Assembly: GCA_029262855.1 (NCBI GenBank)
Contig: JAJCYP010000030.1
Location: forward strand, 69,111 to 133,110
Source: Bacteroidota bacterium
Lineage (GTDB): Bacteria; Bacteroidota; Rhodothermia; Rhodothermales; UBA10348
Direction: 5' to 3'
Length of the DNA stretch: 64,000 nucleotides
The translations under genes and the position numbers were made by a program. Of this stretch, positions 54,687-64,000 are shown piece by piece (position 1 is the stretch's first letter; each line of letters starts with the position of its first letter). The notes under the pieces are model-generated. The model was not told the DNA's origin and ran no database searches. It saw only the letters and a program-made list of their open reading frames with translations.

Positions 54687-57176
54687 GTGACAGCCCGCAC
54701 CCGCCGGAAGGCAACCACCACGCCCGCCTGGTTCAGTACCTGGACCACCCTGTCAACACCGGTGAGGCACGGAATCTGCCTGGCGCTACTGGCCGTTATC
54801 GCGGTGGGTTTCATGGCGCCCGAACTGTTCTCGAACCGCGAGCTGGTCGGGGGTGACATCGTCCACTGGAAGGCGATGGCGCAATCCCTCTTCGAGTGGA
54901 AGGAGGCCACCGGCGAGACACCGATGTGGGCGACCGGTCCCTTCATGGGCATGCCGGCCGTAGAGATCTCCTACCCGCTGAGCGTCCCTCAGATCGACGA
55001 TCTGGCGAGGCTGCTCCGTGGACTGATGTGGCCGACCTCCCACCTGCTGATTCTGTTCGCCGGCATGTACGGCCTGGTTTACCACCTCACCCGCGATCAC
55101 TGGGCCGGTACGTTGGCCGCCGTCGCGTTTGGGCTGACGACCTACCTGCCCATCCTGTTGATTGCAGGGCACCACTCGAAGTATGTGGCCCTGGCCCTGG
55201 CACCGTGGCTCATTTGGGCCTTTGTCTACGTCAGACGATCTCCCGGCCTGGTGCCGGCGCTTCTTTTTGCCATTGCCACCGCGGCGGGCCTCCGCGCGGG
55301 GCACGTGCAGATCACCTACTACGCAGCCTTTACACTCGGCGTCTGGTGGGTGGTCGATGCCGTTCGAGCATACCGGGGTGGGACGACTCCCAGTTTTGCG
55401 AAGTCGACACTTTGGCTGGTTGTCGGCGGCGTCTTGGGCGTGCTGATGGTGGCAGATCCGTATCTCACCAAGGCGGCCTACAAGGAGTTCACCATTCGCG
55501 GCAGCGCAGCGGGCGCCGCGGCTGGCGGAATGGGCTGGGACTATGCGATGGGCTGGAGCCAGGGCTGGGGTGAGCTGCTGACTCTGTTCATTGCTGACGC
55601 CTCCGGTGGTGGTGGATCTACCTACTGGGGTCCCAAGATCTTCACCGCGGGCCCCCACTACGTAGGCGGCATCGTGTTGATGCTGGCGGGCTTTGTGGTT
55701 GGCTTCGCCCGCCGACCGGCAGTCTGGGGGCTTTCCATTGCCGCCCTCTTGATGGTCGGCCTCTCGCTGGGCGAGAATCTGGAGATGCTGAACCGCTTCA
55801 TGTTCGAGTATTTCCCACTCTTTGACGCCTTCCGCGTGCCCGAGACCTGGCTCTCCATGGTGGCACTCGTGCTGGCGGTGCTGGCCGGGTTCGGATTGCG
55901 AGAAGTGGTTCGCCGAGCCCCCGATCCACAGGAAGACGCGGCGCTGACCAGGAGCGTTCAGCGATTCTCCCTCGGAGTCGTCGGTGTCGCGGCCTTCTTC
56001 ATGGTTCTTGGGAGCACAGTCCTGAGCTTCGAGAAGCCGAACGAGCTCGAACAGCTGGCTCGGCAGGTGGCCCAGCAGCGTCCCGACGTCTCCTTGCAGG
56101 ATCCCCAGACCCAGCAATTCCTGATTCAGACCATCGACCGGGTAAAAGAGGAACGCCGCGACAAATTCAACGCGGATGCACGGCGCACTTTCCTGTTCGT
56201 GCTACTGGCGGCGGGCCTTCTCGTGGCCGCGCGCCGGCGCAAGATTCCGGCGTTTGCGGCGCAGGCGGCCCTCGTCCTGCTCCTGGCGCTCGACCTGGGT
56301 GGGGTGGGCCGGCGCTATTTCAATTCCGATGCGTTAGTCCCGTCCCGGCAGACGGGCAATCTGGTGGAGGAATATGGGTTCGACACCTTCCTGGCCGAGC
56401 GGGCCGAGGCCGAGGGTGGCGACGGTCATTTCCGGGTTCTCTCGCTTGAGGGCGACCCCAACACGACGGCCCGACCGGCCTACTTCCACGAATCACTGGG
56501 CGGCTATCACGGGGCCAAACTTCGCCGGTATCAGGATTTCCTGGACAACATGCTGTTTGACCGGAGTACCGGCCTCCCGTCCCGGACGGCCCTGGCTATC
56601 ACCAATACCCGCTATGTGGTGGCCGGCGGGACGATCCCCGGAATGAATCCCGTGTTCTCAGATCAGGCCACAGGCTTCACGGTGTTCGAGGTGCCAGGTG
56701 CGCTCGCCCGCGCCTATCTCGTAGACAGCCTGGTGGTTGAGCCCGAGCCTACCGCCCAGTGGCAGGCCTTGCAGGATCCTGCCTTCGATCCGTCCCGTTC
56801 GGCCGTTGTGGGCGCCGACCTGGGCCTCGCGGCGGTACCGGACTCGGTTGTGGCTCTTGCCACTCTTCAGCACTACACGCCGGACGACATGTCCTGGAAA
56901 GTGACCACGTCGGCACCCCGACTGCTGGTAATCTCCGAGGTTTACTACCCCGGCGGATGGAGGGCCACCGTGGATGGCTCACCGGCTGAAATCGTTCCGG
57001 TGAACTACCTCCTGAGGGGCGTGGTCGTGCCCGACGGCACGCACGATGTCAGACTGACCTTTTCTCCGAGGGGAAGACGAGCGGGACTGATGATTTCCTG
57101 GGGAGCGACGGGTCTGGTCTATGGCGTGCTCACGCTGCTTCTTCTGGGGCTCTGGCAGAGGCGTCGAAGTGATTGA
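54687..57176 (+). CDS. YfhO-family polytopic membrane protein
   Basis: 829 residues with a dozen or more membrane helices followed by a C-terminal beta-rich extracellular domain. Typical YfhO features are the early PELFSNRELVGGDIVHWKAM, the helix-rich middle (GMYGLVYHLTRDHWAGTLAA, SKYVALALAPWLIWAFVYV), and the C-terminal ending EVYYPGGWRATVDGSPAEIV followed by LLRGVVVPDGTHDVRLTF. Related Firmicutes proteins glycosylate lipoteichoic acid, so it may be a polyprenyl-linked sugar transferase. The GTG start follows a 77-bp gap after menH and it overlaps the methyltransferase gene by 8 bp, opening the second polysaccharide cluster. Confidence 0.83.
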   Translation: MTARTRRKATTTPAWFSTWTTLSTPVRHGICLALLAVIAVGFMAPELFSNRELVGGDIVHWKAMAQSLFEWKEATGETPMWATGPFMGMPAVEISYPLSVPQIDDLARLLRGLMWPTSHLLILFAGMYGLVYHLTRDHWAGTLAAVAFGLTTYLPILLIAGHHSKYVALALAPWLIWAFVYVRRSPGLVPALLFAIATAAGLRAGHVQITYYAAFTLGVWWVVDAVRAYRGGTTPSFAKSTLWLVVGGVLGVLMVADPYLTKAAYKEFTIRGSAAGAAAGGMGWDYAMGWSQGWGELLTLFIADASGGGGSTYWGPKIFTAGPHYVGGIVLMLAGFVVGFARRPAVWGLSIAALLMVGLSLGENLEMLNRFMFEYFPLFDAFRVPETWLSMVALVLAVLAGFGLREVVRRAPDPQEDAALTRSVQRFSLGVVGVAAFFMVLGSTVLSFEKPNELEQLARQVAQQRPDVSLQDPQTQQFLIQTIDRVKEERRDKFNADARRTFLFVLLAAGLLVAARRRKIPAFAAQAALVLLLALDLGGVGRRYFNSDALVPSRQTGNLVEEYGFDTFLAERAEAEGGDGHFRVLSLEGDPNTTARPAYFHESLGGYHGAKLRRYQDFLDNMLFDRSTGLPSRTALAITNTRYVVAGGTIPGMNPVFSDQATGFTVFEVPGALARAYLVDSLVVEPEPTAQWQALQDPAFDPSRSAVVGADLGLAAVPDSVVALATLQHYTPDDMSWKVTTSAPRLLVISEVYYPGGWRATVDGSPAEIVPVNYLLRGVVVPDGTHDVRLTFSPRGRRAGLMISWGATGLVYGVLTLLLLGLWQRRRSD

Positions 57177-57693
57177 GGATCCCGAACTCCCCGTCCTGAG
57201 TCGCCGATATGAGAAGACGGCGGCATTCCTTCAGGCGTCCCTGGAGCCGCCGGCCCGGATCATTGATCTGGGCGCCAACAATCCCTTCTCGGAGATCATG
57301 CGCCGGATGGGCCATGAAGTCACCAATACGGAGGGTGATCTTGACCTGGAACCGTCCTCGGTCGAGGCGCCTGCGGACGTGGTTACCGCGTTCGAGATCC
57401 TCGAACACCTGGTCGCGCCCTTCAACATACTGAGGGCCATTGAGGCGCCGCGCTTGTTCGTGACCGTCCCCCTGGCGTTGTGGTTTGCTCGGGCATACCG
57501 TCATCCAACCGATCCATGGGACAGGCACTACCATGAATTCGAGGAGTGGCAGTTCGACTGGCTCCTGGAGAAAACAGGCTGGAAAATTGTCCGAAAGGAG
57601 CGTTGGAAGAGCCCCATCGGCCAGATTGGCGTGCGGCCGATTCTGCGCAGGATGTACCCCCGCTATCTGGCGGTCGAAGCCCGGCGGCCTTGA
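57169..57693 (+). CDS. SAM-dependent methyltransferase-like protein
   Basis: 174 residues from GTG 57169. The core reads ARIIDLGANNPFSEIMRRMG, then HEVTNTEGDLDLE and ADVVTAFEILEHLVAPFNIL, the layout of class I methyltransferases (motif I DLGANNP, motif for the acidic residue VTNTEGD, FEILEHL). It is short, and motif I (DLGAN) departs from the usual Gly-x-Gly pattern, so it may be a reduced form. Probably modifies a sugar or lipid-linked intermediate. It overlaps the YfhO gene and is followed after 6 bp by a glycosyltransferase. Confidence 0.75.
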   Translation: MIEDPELPVLSRRYEKTAAFLQASLEPPARIIDLGANNPFSEIMRRMGHEVTNTEGDLDLEPSSVEAPADVVTAFEILEHLVAPFNILRAIEAPRLFVTVPLALWFARAYRHPTDPWDRHYHEFEEWQFDWLLEKTGWKIVRKERWKSPIGQIGVRPILRRMYPRYLAVEARRP

Positions 57694-57699
57694 GCCCCG

Positions 57700-58986
57700 G
57701 TGAAGAAGCTCCTCTACATAGCCTATTACTTCCCCCCGGCCGGCGGGCCCGGCGTCCAGCGAAGTCTCAAGTTCGCCCGGTATCTGCCTGACCACGGCTG
57801 GCTGCCCACCGTGGTTTCCGTGGATCCGGATCACGCCGCGTGGCCCGCGCTCGACGAGTCGATGCTCAGGGAGGTGCCGGCCGCCGTAAACGTGGTGCGG
57901 ACGCGCTCGCGGGATCCATATGCTGCCTACGCAAGAGTGCGTGGCCAGAAGAAATCCGAGTCAGTCGGCGTGGGCTTTGCCGATGACAGCGTTCCGGGTG
58001 CATTCGAAAGGGTCGCTCGATTCGTTCGAGCCAATTTTTTCCTGCCTGATGCCCGTGTAGGATGGGTACGGTTCGCCAAGCGGGCCGTCAATCGACTGCT
58101 GAAGGAAGGGACATTCGATGCCATTCTTACCAGCGGGCCGCCTCATTCGAGTCATCTTGTTGGTCGATGGGCCAGTCAGAAATTCGGCCTGCCCTGGTTG
58201 GCGGATTTCCGTGATCCGTGGACGGAGGTCAGCTACTACGATCAGCTGCCCTTCCTGCCCTGGTCGAGAGCCATCGACGGTCGTTACGAGCGCCTGGTCC
58301 TGCGTGATGCCGCGTCGGTGATCACGGTTTCCCGGGCCGTGGCAGAACTGCTCCGAGCGAAGTCCAAACGCAAGGTCTCCGTCGTCCCGAACGGATTCGA
58401 TCCGTCGGATCTGGAGGACATCGAGCCCATCCGGGGGAACGGATTTCGGGTGGTTCATACGGGGACAATCACGGAGTCCCAGAACCCGGCCGGCGTCTGG
58501 CGGGCGATGAGATCCATGAAGGATTCTGGAGCCGATGTCCGCGTGCACCTCATCGGCCGGGTGGATGCATCGGTTCGGAAGTCCATCGAGACGGCCGGTC
58601 TTGCCGAGGCACTGGAGGTCACGCCCTACGTCCCCCACCGTCAGGCCCTGGCCTACATGGCCGGGGCCGATTGTCTGCTCATGTCGGTGCCTCGCACCCG
58701 GCAGGCGGCGGGCATTCTCACGGGAAAGGTATTTGAGTATCTCGCCTCCGGACCGCCCATTCTGGCGACGGGGCCCGTCGATTCGGACCCCGCCCGTCTC
58801 ATCCGGGAGGGCTCGGCGGGTGCGATGTTTGACTATGACGACCACAAGGGTATCCGGGCGTTTCTTGACGGGCAATACACCTCGGGCGCGCGGCCGGACA
58901 TGGGCAGGTCGGACTACCTTGCCCCCTTCACCCGGCAGAAGCTGGCCGGGGACCTGGCCCGCGAACTCAATCGAATCGCTGAATGA
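57700..58986 (+). CDS. Glycosyltransferase family 4
   Basis: 428 residues; start KKLLYIAYYFPPAGGPGVQR is typical for one GT4 subgroup (FPP-x-GG-x-G). Nucleotide-sugar half: VSVVPNGFDPSDLE, RVVHTGTITESQNPAG, VHLIGRVD and a C-terminal region with TGKVFEYLASGPPILATGPVDS. The usual E-x7-E is replaced by GKVFEYLASG, common in this subgroup. GTG 57700 gives the family start. It overlaps the wecB start by 4 bp (ATGA). Sugar specificity unknown. Confidence 0.85.
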   Translation: MKKLLYIAYYFPPAGGPGVQRSLKFARYLPDHGWLPTVVSVDPDHAAWPALDESMLREVPAAVNVVRTRSRDPYAAYARVRGQKKSESVGVGFADDSVPGAFERVARFVRANFFLPDARVGWVRFAKRAVNRLLKEGTFDAILTSGPPHSSHLVGRWASQKFGLPWLADFRDPWTEVSYYDQLPFLPWSRAIDGRYERLVLRDAASVITVSRAVAELLRAKSKRKVSVVPNGFDPSDLEDIEPIRGNGFRVVHTGTITESQNPAGVWRAMRSMKDSGADVRVHLIGRVDASVRKSIETAGLAEALEVTPYVPHRQALAYMAGADCLLMSVPRTRQAAGILTGKVFEYLASGPPILATGPVDSDPARLIREGSAGAMFDYDDHKGIRAFLDGQYTSGARPDMGRSDYLAPFTRQKLAGDLARELNRIAE

Positions 58987-60035
58987 CTGTCCTCTCCGTA
59001 ATCGGGGCCCGACCCCAGTTCGTCAAAGCCGCCGTCGTGAGTCATGCCATTCGTGGCATGGGCATCGAGGAGATCCTCGTCCACACCGGCCAGCACTACG
59101 ACGAGCGGATGAGCCAGGTCTTCTTTGACGAACTCGGCATCCCGAGGCCGGACGTCAATCTGGAGGTGGGCTCCGGCAGCCACGCCGTCCAGACCGGAGG
59201 CATGATGACGGCCCTCGAGTCGCTGATTTCGAAGGGGAAGCGACCGGATTGGGTGCTGGTCTACGGCGACACCAATTCGACCATTGCGGCGGCGCTGGTG
59301 GCCGCCAAGCTGCACATTCCCGTGGCCCACGTGGAGGCGGGTCTTCGGTCGTTCAACCGCCGGATGCCGGAGGAAATCAACCGGATCGTAACGGACAGGC
59401 TGAGCCGGCTGCTGTTCTGCCCAACCCAGACGGCCGTCGATCATCTCGCGTCTGAGGGCATCACCGAAGGCGTGCTGATGTCGGGGGACGTGATGCTGGA
59501 CGCAACCCTGCATTTTGCGGGGTTGGCTGCAAAGCGGGTTCCGCTTGCCGATGTCACCTCACTTGCCGCCGGGTCGTACCACGTGTCGACCGTCCACCGG
59601 GCTGAGAACACAGACGACCCTGGCCGCATGGCCGCGATTCTCACCGCGCTCGGCCGCCTCTCGAAACCGGTCCTGCTGCCGGCCCATCCACGCGTGAGAA
59701 AACTCCTCGGGGAGGTGCCGGCGAATATTCACGTCCGCGAGCCGGCCACCTACCTGGAGCTGCTGACGCTGGTACGGAATGCGGACCGGGTGTTCACGGA
59801 CTCAGGCGGCCTGCAGAAAGAAGCCGTCTGGCTTGGCCGACCCTGCGTTACGCTGCGGGACGAGACGGAGTGGGTCGAGACCCAGGCGGGCGGGTGGAAT
59901 CGAGTGGTAGGCGCCGACGTGGAGTCCATTGTTCGGGCCGAACTCCAGATCCCGGAAGGGGAAGCTCCCGACTTCGGCCGCCCGGACGTCGGCTCCAGCG
60001 CCTCCACACGCATCGCCCAGGCGCTTATCGGATAG
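58983..60035 (+). CDS. wecB: UDP-N-acetylglucosamine 2-epimerase
   Basis: Interconverts UDP-GlcNAc and UDP-ManNAc. The 350-residue protein carries VIGARPQFVKAAVV at the N-terminus, HTGQHYDERMS, YGDTNSTIAAALVAAKLHIP, HVEAGLRSFNRRMPEEINR, VSTVHRAENTD and FTDSGGLQKEAVWLGRPCVT, all diagnostic. The ManNAc-type product is the natural donor source for the WecG/TagA enzyme encoded at 4987, linking the two clusters. Short by about 25 residues relative to E. coli WecB. Overlaps upstream by 4 bp; 4 bp gap downstream. Confidence 0.93.
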   Translation: MTVLSVIGARPQFVKAAVVSHAIRGMGIEEILVHTGQHYDERMSQVFFDELGIPRPDVNLEVGSGSHAVQTGGMMTALESLISKGKRPDWVLVYGDTNSTIAAALVAAKLHIPVAHVEAGLRSFNRRMPEEINRIVTDRLSRLLFCPTQTAVDHLASEGITEGVLMSGDVMLDATLHFAGLAAKRVPLADVTSLAAGSYHVSTVHRAENTDDPGRMAAILTALGRLSKPVLLPAHPRVRKLLGEVPANIHVREPATYLELLTLVRNADRVFTDSGGLQKEAVWLGRPCVTLRDETEWVETQAGGWNRVVGADVESIVRAELQIPEGEAPDFGRPDVGSSASTRIAQALIG

Positions 60036-60039
60036 GCCC

Positions 60040-61293
60040 ATGCGGATCCTCATGGTTTTGGATCACGCCTTCCCGCCGGACATCCGCGTGGAGAATGAGG
60101 CCAGGACGCTGGTCGACGCCGGATTCGGGGTGGCTATTCTGGCGATTGGCCCCGACAAACGAGCGGCCGTGGAGCAGTTTCATGGCGTGACCATACTGCG
60201 GGACCCCGTGGCCGGGAAGGCAAGGGATTGGCTGCGCGGCCTGTCCGGGACGTTCCAATTCTCCTCCCGCTGGTATGCCCGGCGAATCCGTGCCGCGTTT
60301 CGCCGCTGGCCGTTCGATGCCCTGCACGTCCACGACCTGTATCTGTTTGGGGGCGGGATCCGGGCGGCCAGGGCGCTCGGCGTCCCCATTGTGGGTGACC
60401 TGCACGAGAACTGGGTGGAGGCACTCAAACACTACGCCTGGAGCACGAGGGCGCCCGCCAGGTGGGTGGTCTCGCTGCCGCGCTGGGAAAGGCTCGAACG
60501 GAAGTGGGTCACTGCCGTGGATCGGCTGGTGGTGGTTGTGCGCGAGGCGGCTGGACGGAACGAGGCCCTGGGGGTGGACCCGGATCGCATCATCGAGGTC
60601 CCAAACACGGTCCGGGTCGAGGATTTCGATGCCCACGCCATAGACCAGAGCCTGATCGATCGGGTGCGGGCCGGCGCCGACTTCACCGTGGTATACACGG
60701 GCGGCATGGACATCCACCGCGGGCTCGACACCACGATACGCGCCTTTGGCGAAGTCGCGGCCGCAAGACCTCGTGCGCGGTTGGTCCTGGTCGGAGATGG
60801 CCGCATAAGGCCCGCGCTGGAGGACCTCGCCCACGAGTTGGGACTCAGCGAAAACGTCTGGTTCGAGGGGTGGAAAGAGCAATCCCTGATTCCGTCCTAC
60901 ATCCGGGCCGCCGATGTTTGCCTCGTGCCCCATCGTCGCACGGTCCACACGGACGCGACCCTGCCCCACAAGCTCTTCCACTACATGTATGCGGAGCGGC
61001 CCGTGGTCGTCACCGATTGCCGGCCTCTCGACCGTATCGTCTCCGCGGAGAACTGCGGGTTGGTCGTGCCGGGTCAGGACCCTTCCGCCCTGGCGTCGGC
61101 CATCCTTCAACTGGTGGATGAGCCCGACCGAGCGAAGGCCATGGGATCGTGCGGACGGAAAGCGGTGCTGGAGCGGTGGAACTGGAAGGCCACCTCCCGC
61201 GATCTGGTGGCGATGTACCGGGCGATGCCCCCGGCGATGCCCCGGGCAAGGGCGCCTGGCTCCGGCGACGCCGGGGAGTCGGATCCCGGGTGA
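60040..61293 (+). CDS. Glycosyltransferase family 4
   Basis: 417 residues from ATG 60040 (MRILMVLDHAFPPDIRVENE, the RVEKE-type N-terminus of one GT4 branch). Catalytic half: VVYTGGMDIHRGLDTTIRAF, LVLVGDGRIRPALEDLAHEL, VWFEGWKEQ, VCLVPHRRTVHTDATLPHKL then FHYMYAERPVVVTDC. The frame is open upstream but only over wecB. A Pro/Ala/Arg-rich tail closes the protein. Followed by the flippase gene, which overlaps slightly if its GTG start is used. Confidence 0.87.
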   Translation: MRILMVLDHAFPPDIRVENEARTLVDAGFGVAILAIGPDKRAAVEQFHGVTILRDPVAGKARDWLRGLSGTFQFSSRWYARRIRAAFRRWPFDALHVHDLYLFGGGIRAARALGVPIVGDLHENWVEALKHYAWSTRAPARWVVSLPRWERLERKWVTAVDRLVVVVREAAGRNEALGVDPDRIIEVPNTVRVEDFDAHAIDQSLIDRVRAGADFTVVYTGGMDIHRGLDTTIRAFGEVAAARPRARLVLVGDGRIRPALEDLAHELGLSENVWFEGWKEQSLIPSYIRAADVCLVPHRRTVHTDATLPHKLFHYMYAERPVVVTDCRPLDRIVSAENCGLVVPGQDPSALASAILQLVDEPDRAKAMGSCGRKAVLERWNWKATSRDLVAMYRAMPPAMPRARAPGSGDAGESDPG

Positions 61294-61352
61294 GCGTACC
61301 TTCGCCTCAAGCCACGCAGGAGAGTTCTATCGCCGATCAGGAGAATAACGGA

Positions 61353-62852
61353 ATGTTGGGACGCCTCATCCGGCAGGGCGGGGCGTATGCGCTGGCAGGG
61401 GCCCTGCTGAAGGCGGCGGGTCTGGTTCTCGCACCGCTCCTGCTGAATGCGGAGTACCTGCCGGTCAGTGATTACGGAAGCCTGGCGCTGCTGATGGTCA
61501 CGGCCCAGCTTGCGATTTTCGTCGCGGGGCTGGGCCAGCCGACGGCGCTTCTGCGATTCATGACCCGGACGGAAGGCGAAATCCCGAGAACTGGCCTGCC
61601 AGCCACGGCACTCCTGATCTCCATTCTGGCAGCCACCGTGGCCGCTGCACTCTTCTGGCTCCTCGCCGCTCCACTGGCCGGCCTGCTGACCGATGACCCG
61701 GCCAATGCGCCGATTCTGATTCCCCTGGCGGCCTATGTGGCCATCAAGTGTGTTGCCGCCGTCCCACTGGCCCTGCTCCGCGTGCAGGAGCGGGCGGGTC
61801 GCTATACGATGGCGGTCGTACTGGAAATGGCCGTGCTGATCGTGTTGGCGTACGTGGAGCTTGCGCAGAACGGCAACGGTCTTGCCGGACTGATTCGGGC
61901 CTATGCCTGGTCCGCGGCCGCAGCGCTCATGGCCCTGCTCGTGCTGACCGCTCGGACATTCACCCGGCGCGTCGACCCCAACGCCGTCCGCCCTCTCCTC
62001 AAGTTTGGTGTGCCGCTTGTGCTGGCGGCGCTGGCGGGCTGGTTCCTGAACGCAGGCGACCGATACATCCTCAACTGGTTGGCAGACCGGGAAGCCGTGG
62101 CAGCCTACGAGTGGTCTGCCCGCCTGGCTGGACTCATCAACATGCTGCTGGTCCAGAGCTTTCAACTCGCCTTTACGGTGGTTGGCCTGAAGGCCCTGGC
62201 CTCCGGTGCCGCAAGTTTCTATCGACGCACGTTCCGGCATTTTGCCATCTGGACCGGTGCCGCCATTCTGGTGCTCTCGATCTGGACTCCGGAAGGCATG
62301 CGTGTGCTCATCTGGCTCTTCGATATTGAGGCGACCTATCTCCAGGCATCCTCCCTGGTATTTCCGCTGGCGCTCGGATTCGGCGCATATGGCATCTATA
62401 TCATCGTCAACAACGCCCTGCTTTCGAGTGGAAAAACCGGGGTCATCGGTGCCAACATCGTGGGGGTGGCTGTACTGAACGGTGCACTGAACATCGCCCT
62501 GATTCCGTCGCTGGGGGCTCTTGGTGCCGCACTCTCTACCACCCTGTCCTATGCCGTTCTGGCCGGCGTGGCCGCCTGGACCGCCCGAAAGGAAATCGCC
62601 GTCACCTATCCCTGGCGCATCGCTGCTCTGGTCACCCTGCTGTTGGTGGTCCTCTTCGGGGCCGGGACCGCCGCGGAGATGTTACGGCCTGGAGTTCGGT
62701 CACTGGTAAAACTCGGCATCACGGCCACCTATTTCGCGGCCGTGCCGCTACTGAGGCTGTACACCTGGCCCGAGATCAAGGACGGCTGGCGGCAGGTGCA
62801 AACGCTGATGCGCGATCTCAACCGACAATCCGCGAAACAGCCGTCCGATTGA
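61353..62852 (+). CDS. Polysaccharide flippase (Wzx/MATE-like)
   Basis: 499-residue, roughly 14-helix transporter expected to flip undecaprenyl-linked repeat units. Recognised by overall shape and by GGAYALAGALLKAAGLVLAP, LLMVTAQLAIFVAGLGQPTA, VPLVLAALAGWFLNAGDRYI and LGAALSTTLSYAVLAGVAAW. ATG 61353 was preferred because AGGAG lies about 9 bases upstream; GTG 61290 would overlap the previous stop by 4 bp and add 21 residues. Unlike the flippase domain of the fusion protein at 12419, this one stands alone. Confidence 0.85.
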   Translation: MLGRLIRQGGAYALAGALLKAAGLVLAPLLLNAEYLPVSDYGSLALLMVTAQLAIFVAGLGQPTALLRFMTRTEGEIPRTGLPATALLISILAATVAAALFWLLAAPLAGLLTDDPANAPILIPLAAYVAIKCVAAVPLALLRVQERAGRYTMAVVLEMAVLIVLAYVELAQNGNGLAGLIRAYAWSAAAALMALLVLTARTFTRRVDPNAVRPLLKFGVPLVLAALAGWFLNAGDRYILNWLADREAVAAYEWSARLAGLINMLLVQSFQLAFTVVGLKALASGAASFYRRTFRHFAIWTGAAILVLSIWTPEGMRVLIWLFDIEATYLQASSLVFPLALGFGAYGIYIIVNNALLSSGKTGVIGANIVGVAVLNGALNIALIPSLGALGAALSTTLSYAVLAGVAAWTARKEIAVTYPWRIAALVTLLLVVLFGAGTAAEMLRPGVRSLVKLGITATYFAAVPLLRLYTWPEIKDGWRQVQTLMRDLNRQSAKQPSD

Positions 62853-62911
62853 GCGCATTAACGGACCCGTAACTGATCACCCACCCTGTTGCCCAAATCA
62901 GCGTTGCCCAA

Positions 62912-63736
62912 ATGAGTCCCATCGACTGGCAGGAAGCCGGCTCCTTCAACGATATCCTCTACCACAAGGCAGACGGAATCGCCAAGATCACCATTAACCG
63001 TCCCGAGGTCAGAAACGCCTTCCGGCCCGGCACGGTAACCGAGATGCGGGTGGCTCTCCAGGAGGCGCGCGACGACCACGACGTGGGGGTGATCATTCTG
63101 ACGGGTCAGGGACCGAAGGCGTTCTGTTCAGGCGGCGACCAGTCTATCCGCGGAGATGCCGGGTACAAGGAAGAGGGAACGGGCGTGATGCGCCTCAACG
63201 TGCTGGATTTCCAGCGTGAAATCCGGACGTGTCCCAAGCCGGTCATCGCCATGGTGGCAGGTTGGGCCGTTGGAGGCGGGCACGTCCTCCACGTGGTGTG
63301 TGACCTTACCATCGCAGCCGACAACGCCCAGTTCATGCAGACTGGTCCGAAGGTCGGATCGTTCGATGGCGGCTATGGGTCCAGCTACCTGGCGCGCATC
63401 GTGGGGCAGAAGAAGGCCCGCGAAATCTGGTACCTCTGCCGGCCCTACAGCGCGCAGCAGGCCCTCGACATGGGCCTCGTGAACACCGTCGTGCCGCTCG
63501 ATCAGCTGGAGGCCGAGACGGTCCAGTGGTGTCGCGAGATCCTGGAAAAATCGCCGCTGGCCATTCGTTGCCTCAAGGCCGCCCTGAACGCAGACTGCGA
63601 CGGACAGGCGGGTCTGCAGGAGCTGGCCGGAAACGCCACCCTGCTGTTCTACATGACGGAGGAAGGCCAGGAAGGTCGGAATGCGTTCAATGAGCGGCGG
63701 CCGCCGGACTTCGGGAAATTCCCCAAGCGTCCGTGA
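62912..63736 (+). CDS. menB: 1,4-dihydroxy-2-naphthoyl-CoA synthase
   Basis: Crotonase-fold enzyme that closes the second ring in menaquinone synthesis. The 274-residue protein carries [32 protein letters not shown], the oxyanion and active-site region [20 protein letters not shown], and [20 protein letters not shown] then [20 protein letters not shown], diagnostic of MenB within the superfamily. ATG 62912 fits the family start. Overlaps the menA start by 4 bp. Separated from menF-menD-menH by 8.3 kb of polysaccharide genes. Confidence 0.95.
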   Translation: MSPIDWQEAGSFNDILYHKADGIAKITINRPEVRNAFRPGTVTEMRVALQEARDDHDVGVIILTGQGPKAFCSGGDQSIRGDAGYKEEGTGVMRLNVLDFQREIRTCPKPVIAMVAGWAVGGGHVLHVVCDLTIAADNAQFMQTGPKVGSFDGGYGSSYLARIVGQKKAREIWYLCRPYSAQQALDMGLVNTVVPLDQLEAETVQWCREILEKSPLAIRCLKAALNADCDGQAGLQELAGNATLLFYMTEEGQEGRNAFNERRPPDFGKFPKRP

Positions 63737-64000
63737 CCACGGCGCTTCCGACTGCCGGTGTACTGCTTAAGGCCACCCGTCCCAGAACGCTCTGGGCGGC
63801 GGCGGCTCCCGTGTTCATCGGCTGGGCCCTGGCAGTAGGAGATGGTGTCTTCCACGCTCTCTCGGCCGGGCTTGCGCTTGCCGGAGCCCTGCTCATTCAG
63901 GTAGCCACGAACTACCACAACGACTACGCGGATTATCTGAAGGGCACCGACAAGCCCGACCGCGTCGGGCCCCAGCGGGTGACGGCAGCGGGACTGGCCA
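63733..64000 (+). CDS. menA: 1,4-dihydroxy-2-naphthoate prenyltransferase, 5' part
   Basis: Partial, running off the window end; the first 89 codons are visible. GTG 63733 overlaps the menB stop (GTGA). The translated start reads [20 protein letters not shown], and at about residues 64-73 it has [10 protein letters not shown] followed by [18 protein letters not shown], the allylic-diphosphate-binding Asp motif of UbiA-family MenA. It attaches the isoprenoid tail to dihydroxynaphthoate in the inner membrane. Confidence 0.88.
   Translation, partial: MTTALPTAGVLLKATRPRTLWAAAAPVFIGWALAVGDGVFHALSAGLALAGALLIQVATNYHNDYADYLKGTDKPDRVGPQRVTAAGLA

Overview
The window reads as chromosomal DNA of a GC-rich member of the Bacteroidota/Rhodothermota side of the tree. 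This is inference, from four things: a secreted protein with a C-terminal T9SS-type sorting domain, classic Men-pathway menaquinone genes, weak Shine-Dalgarno sequences with many GTG/TTG starts, and general gene style. I recognise no tRNA or rRNA gene, insertion sequence, CRISPR array or prophage.

Layout. (1) 5-18840 is a long exopolysaccharide locus: UDP-sugar decarboxylase, Wzz/BY-kinase-like protein, O-antigen ligase/polymerase-like protein, WecG/TagA transferase, two GT4 enzymes, a beta-helix protein, a WbaP-like initiating phosphotransferase, a polysaccharide deacetylase, one 1106-residue flippase/kinase-like/glycosyltransferase fusion, and a nucleotidyltransferase-aminotransferase-epimerase trio. 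Many genes overlap by 4 bp (ATGA). (2) 18899-29615 is mostly housekeeping: phosphofructokinase, a LamG protein with a sorting tail, an OPT transporter, small hydrolases, a GAF-SpoIIE phosphatase, a DUF971 protein and an M28 peptidase. (3) 29616-42663 is the most unusual part. Four minor-pilin-like genes (one with 32 consecutive Asp plus a DDDDDGDS repeat), a vitamin-K-carboxylase homologue, a 52-residue secreted peptide gene, and a PilT-like ATPase, PilM/PilN-like, PilO-like and secretin set. Six promoter-like sites with the sigma-28 (FliA/WhiG) pattern TTAAG-N14/15-GCCGATAC sit in its intergenic gaps, one firing divergently into a structured leader or small RNA. I read this as a sigma-28-controlled, divergent type IV pilus or type II-like secretion machine. 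(4) 42700-49373 is mixed: a catalytically dead M28-like lipoprotein, an outer-membrane barrel, PlsC, GatC, two orphan bacterial-microcompartment shell proteins (one carrying a Rho_N-like tail), YbbR and EamA. (5) 49446-64000 holds menaquinone genes (menF-menD-menH, then menB-menA) split by a second polysaccharide cluster (YfhO-like, methyltransferase, two GT4, WecB, flippase).

How the parts fit. The two polysaccharide clusters would make, flip, polymerise and trim surface glycans. The pilus-like locus would export or display Asp-rich, probably calcium-binding, proteins. The Men genes supply the quinone, which is also the natural cofactor class for the carboxylase homologue beside the Asp-rich gene.
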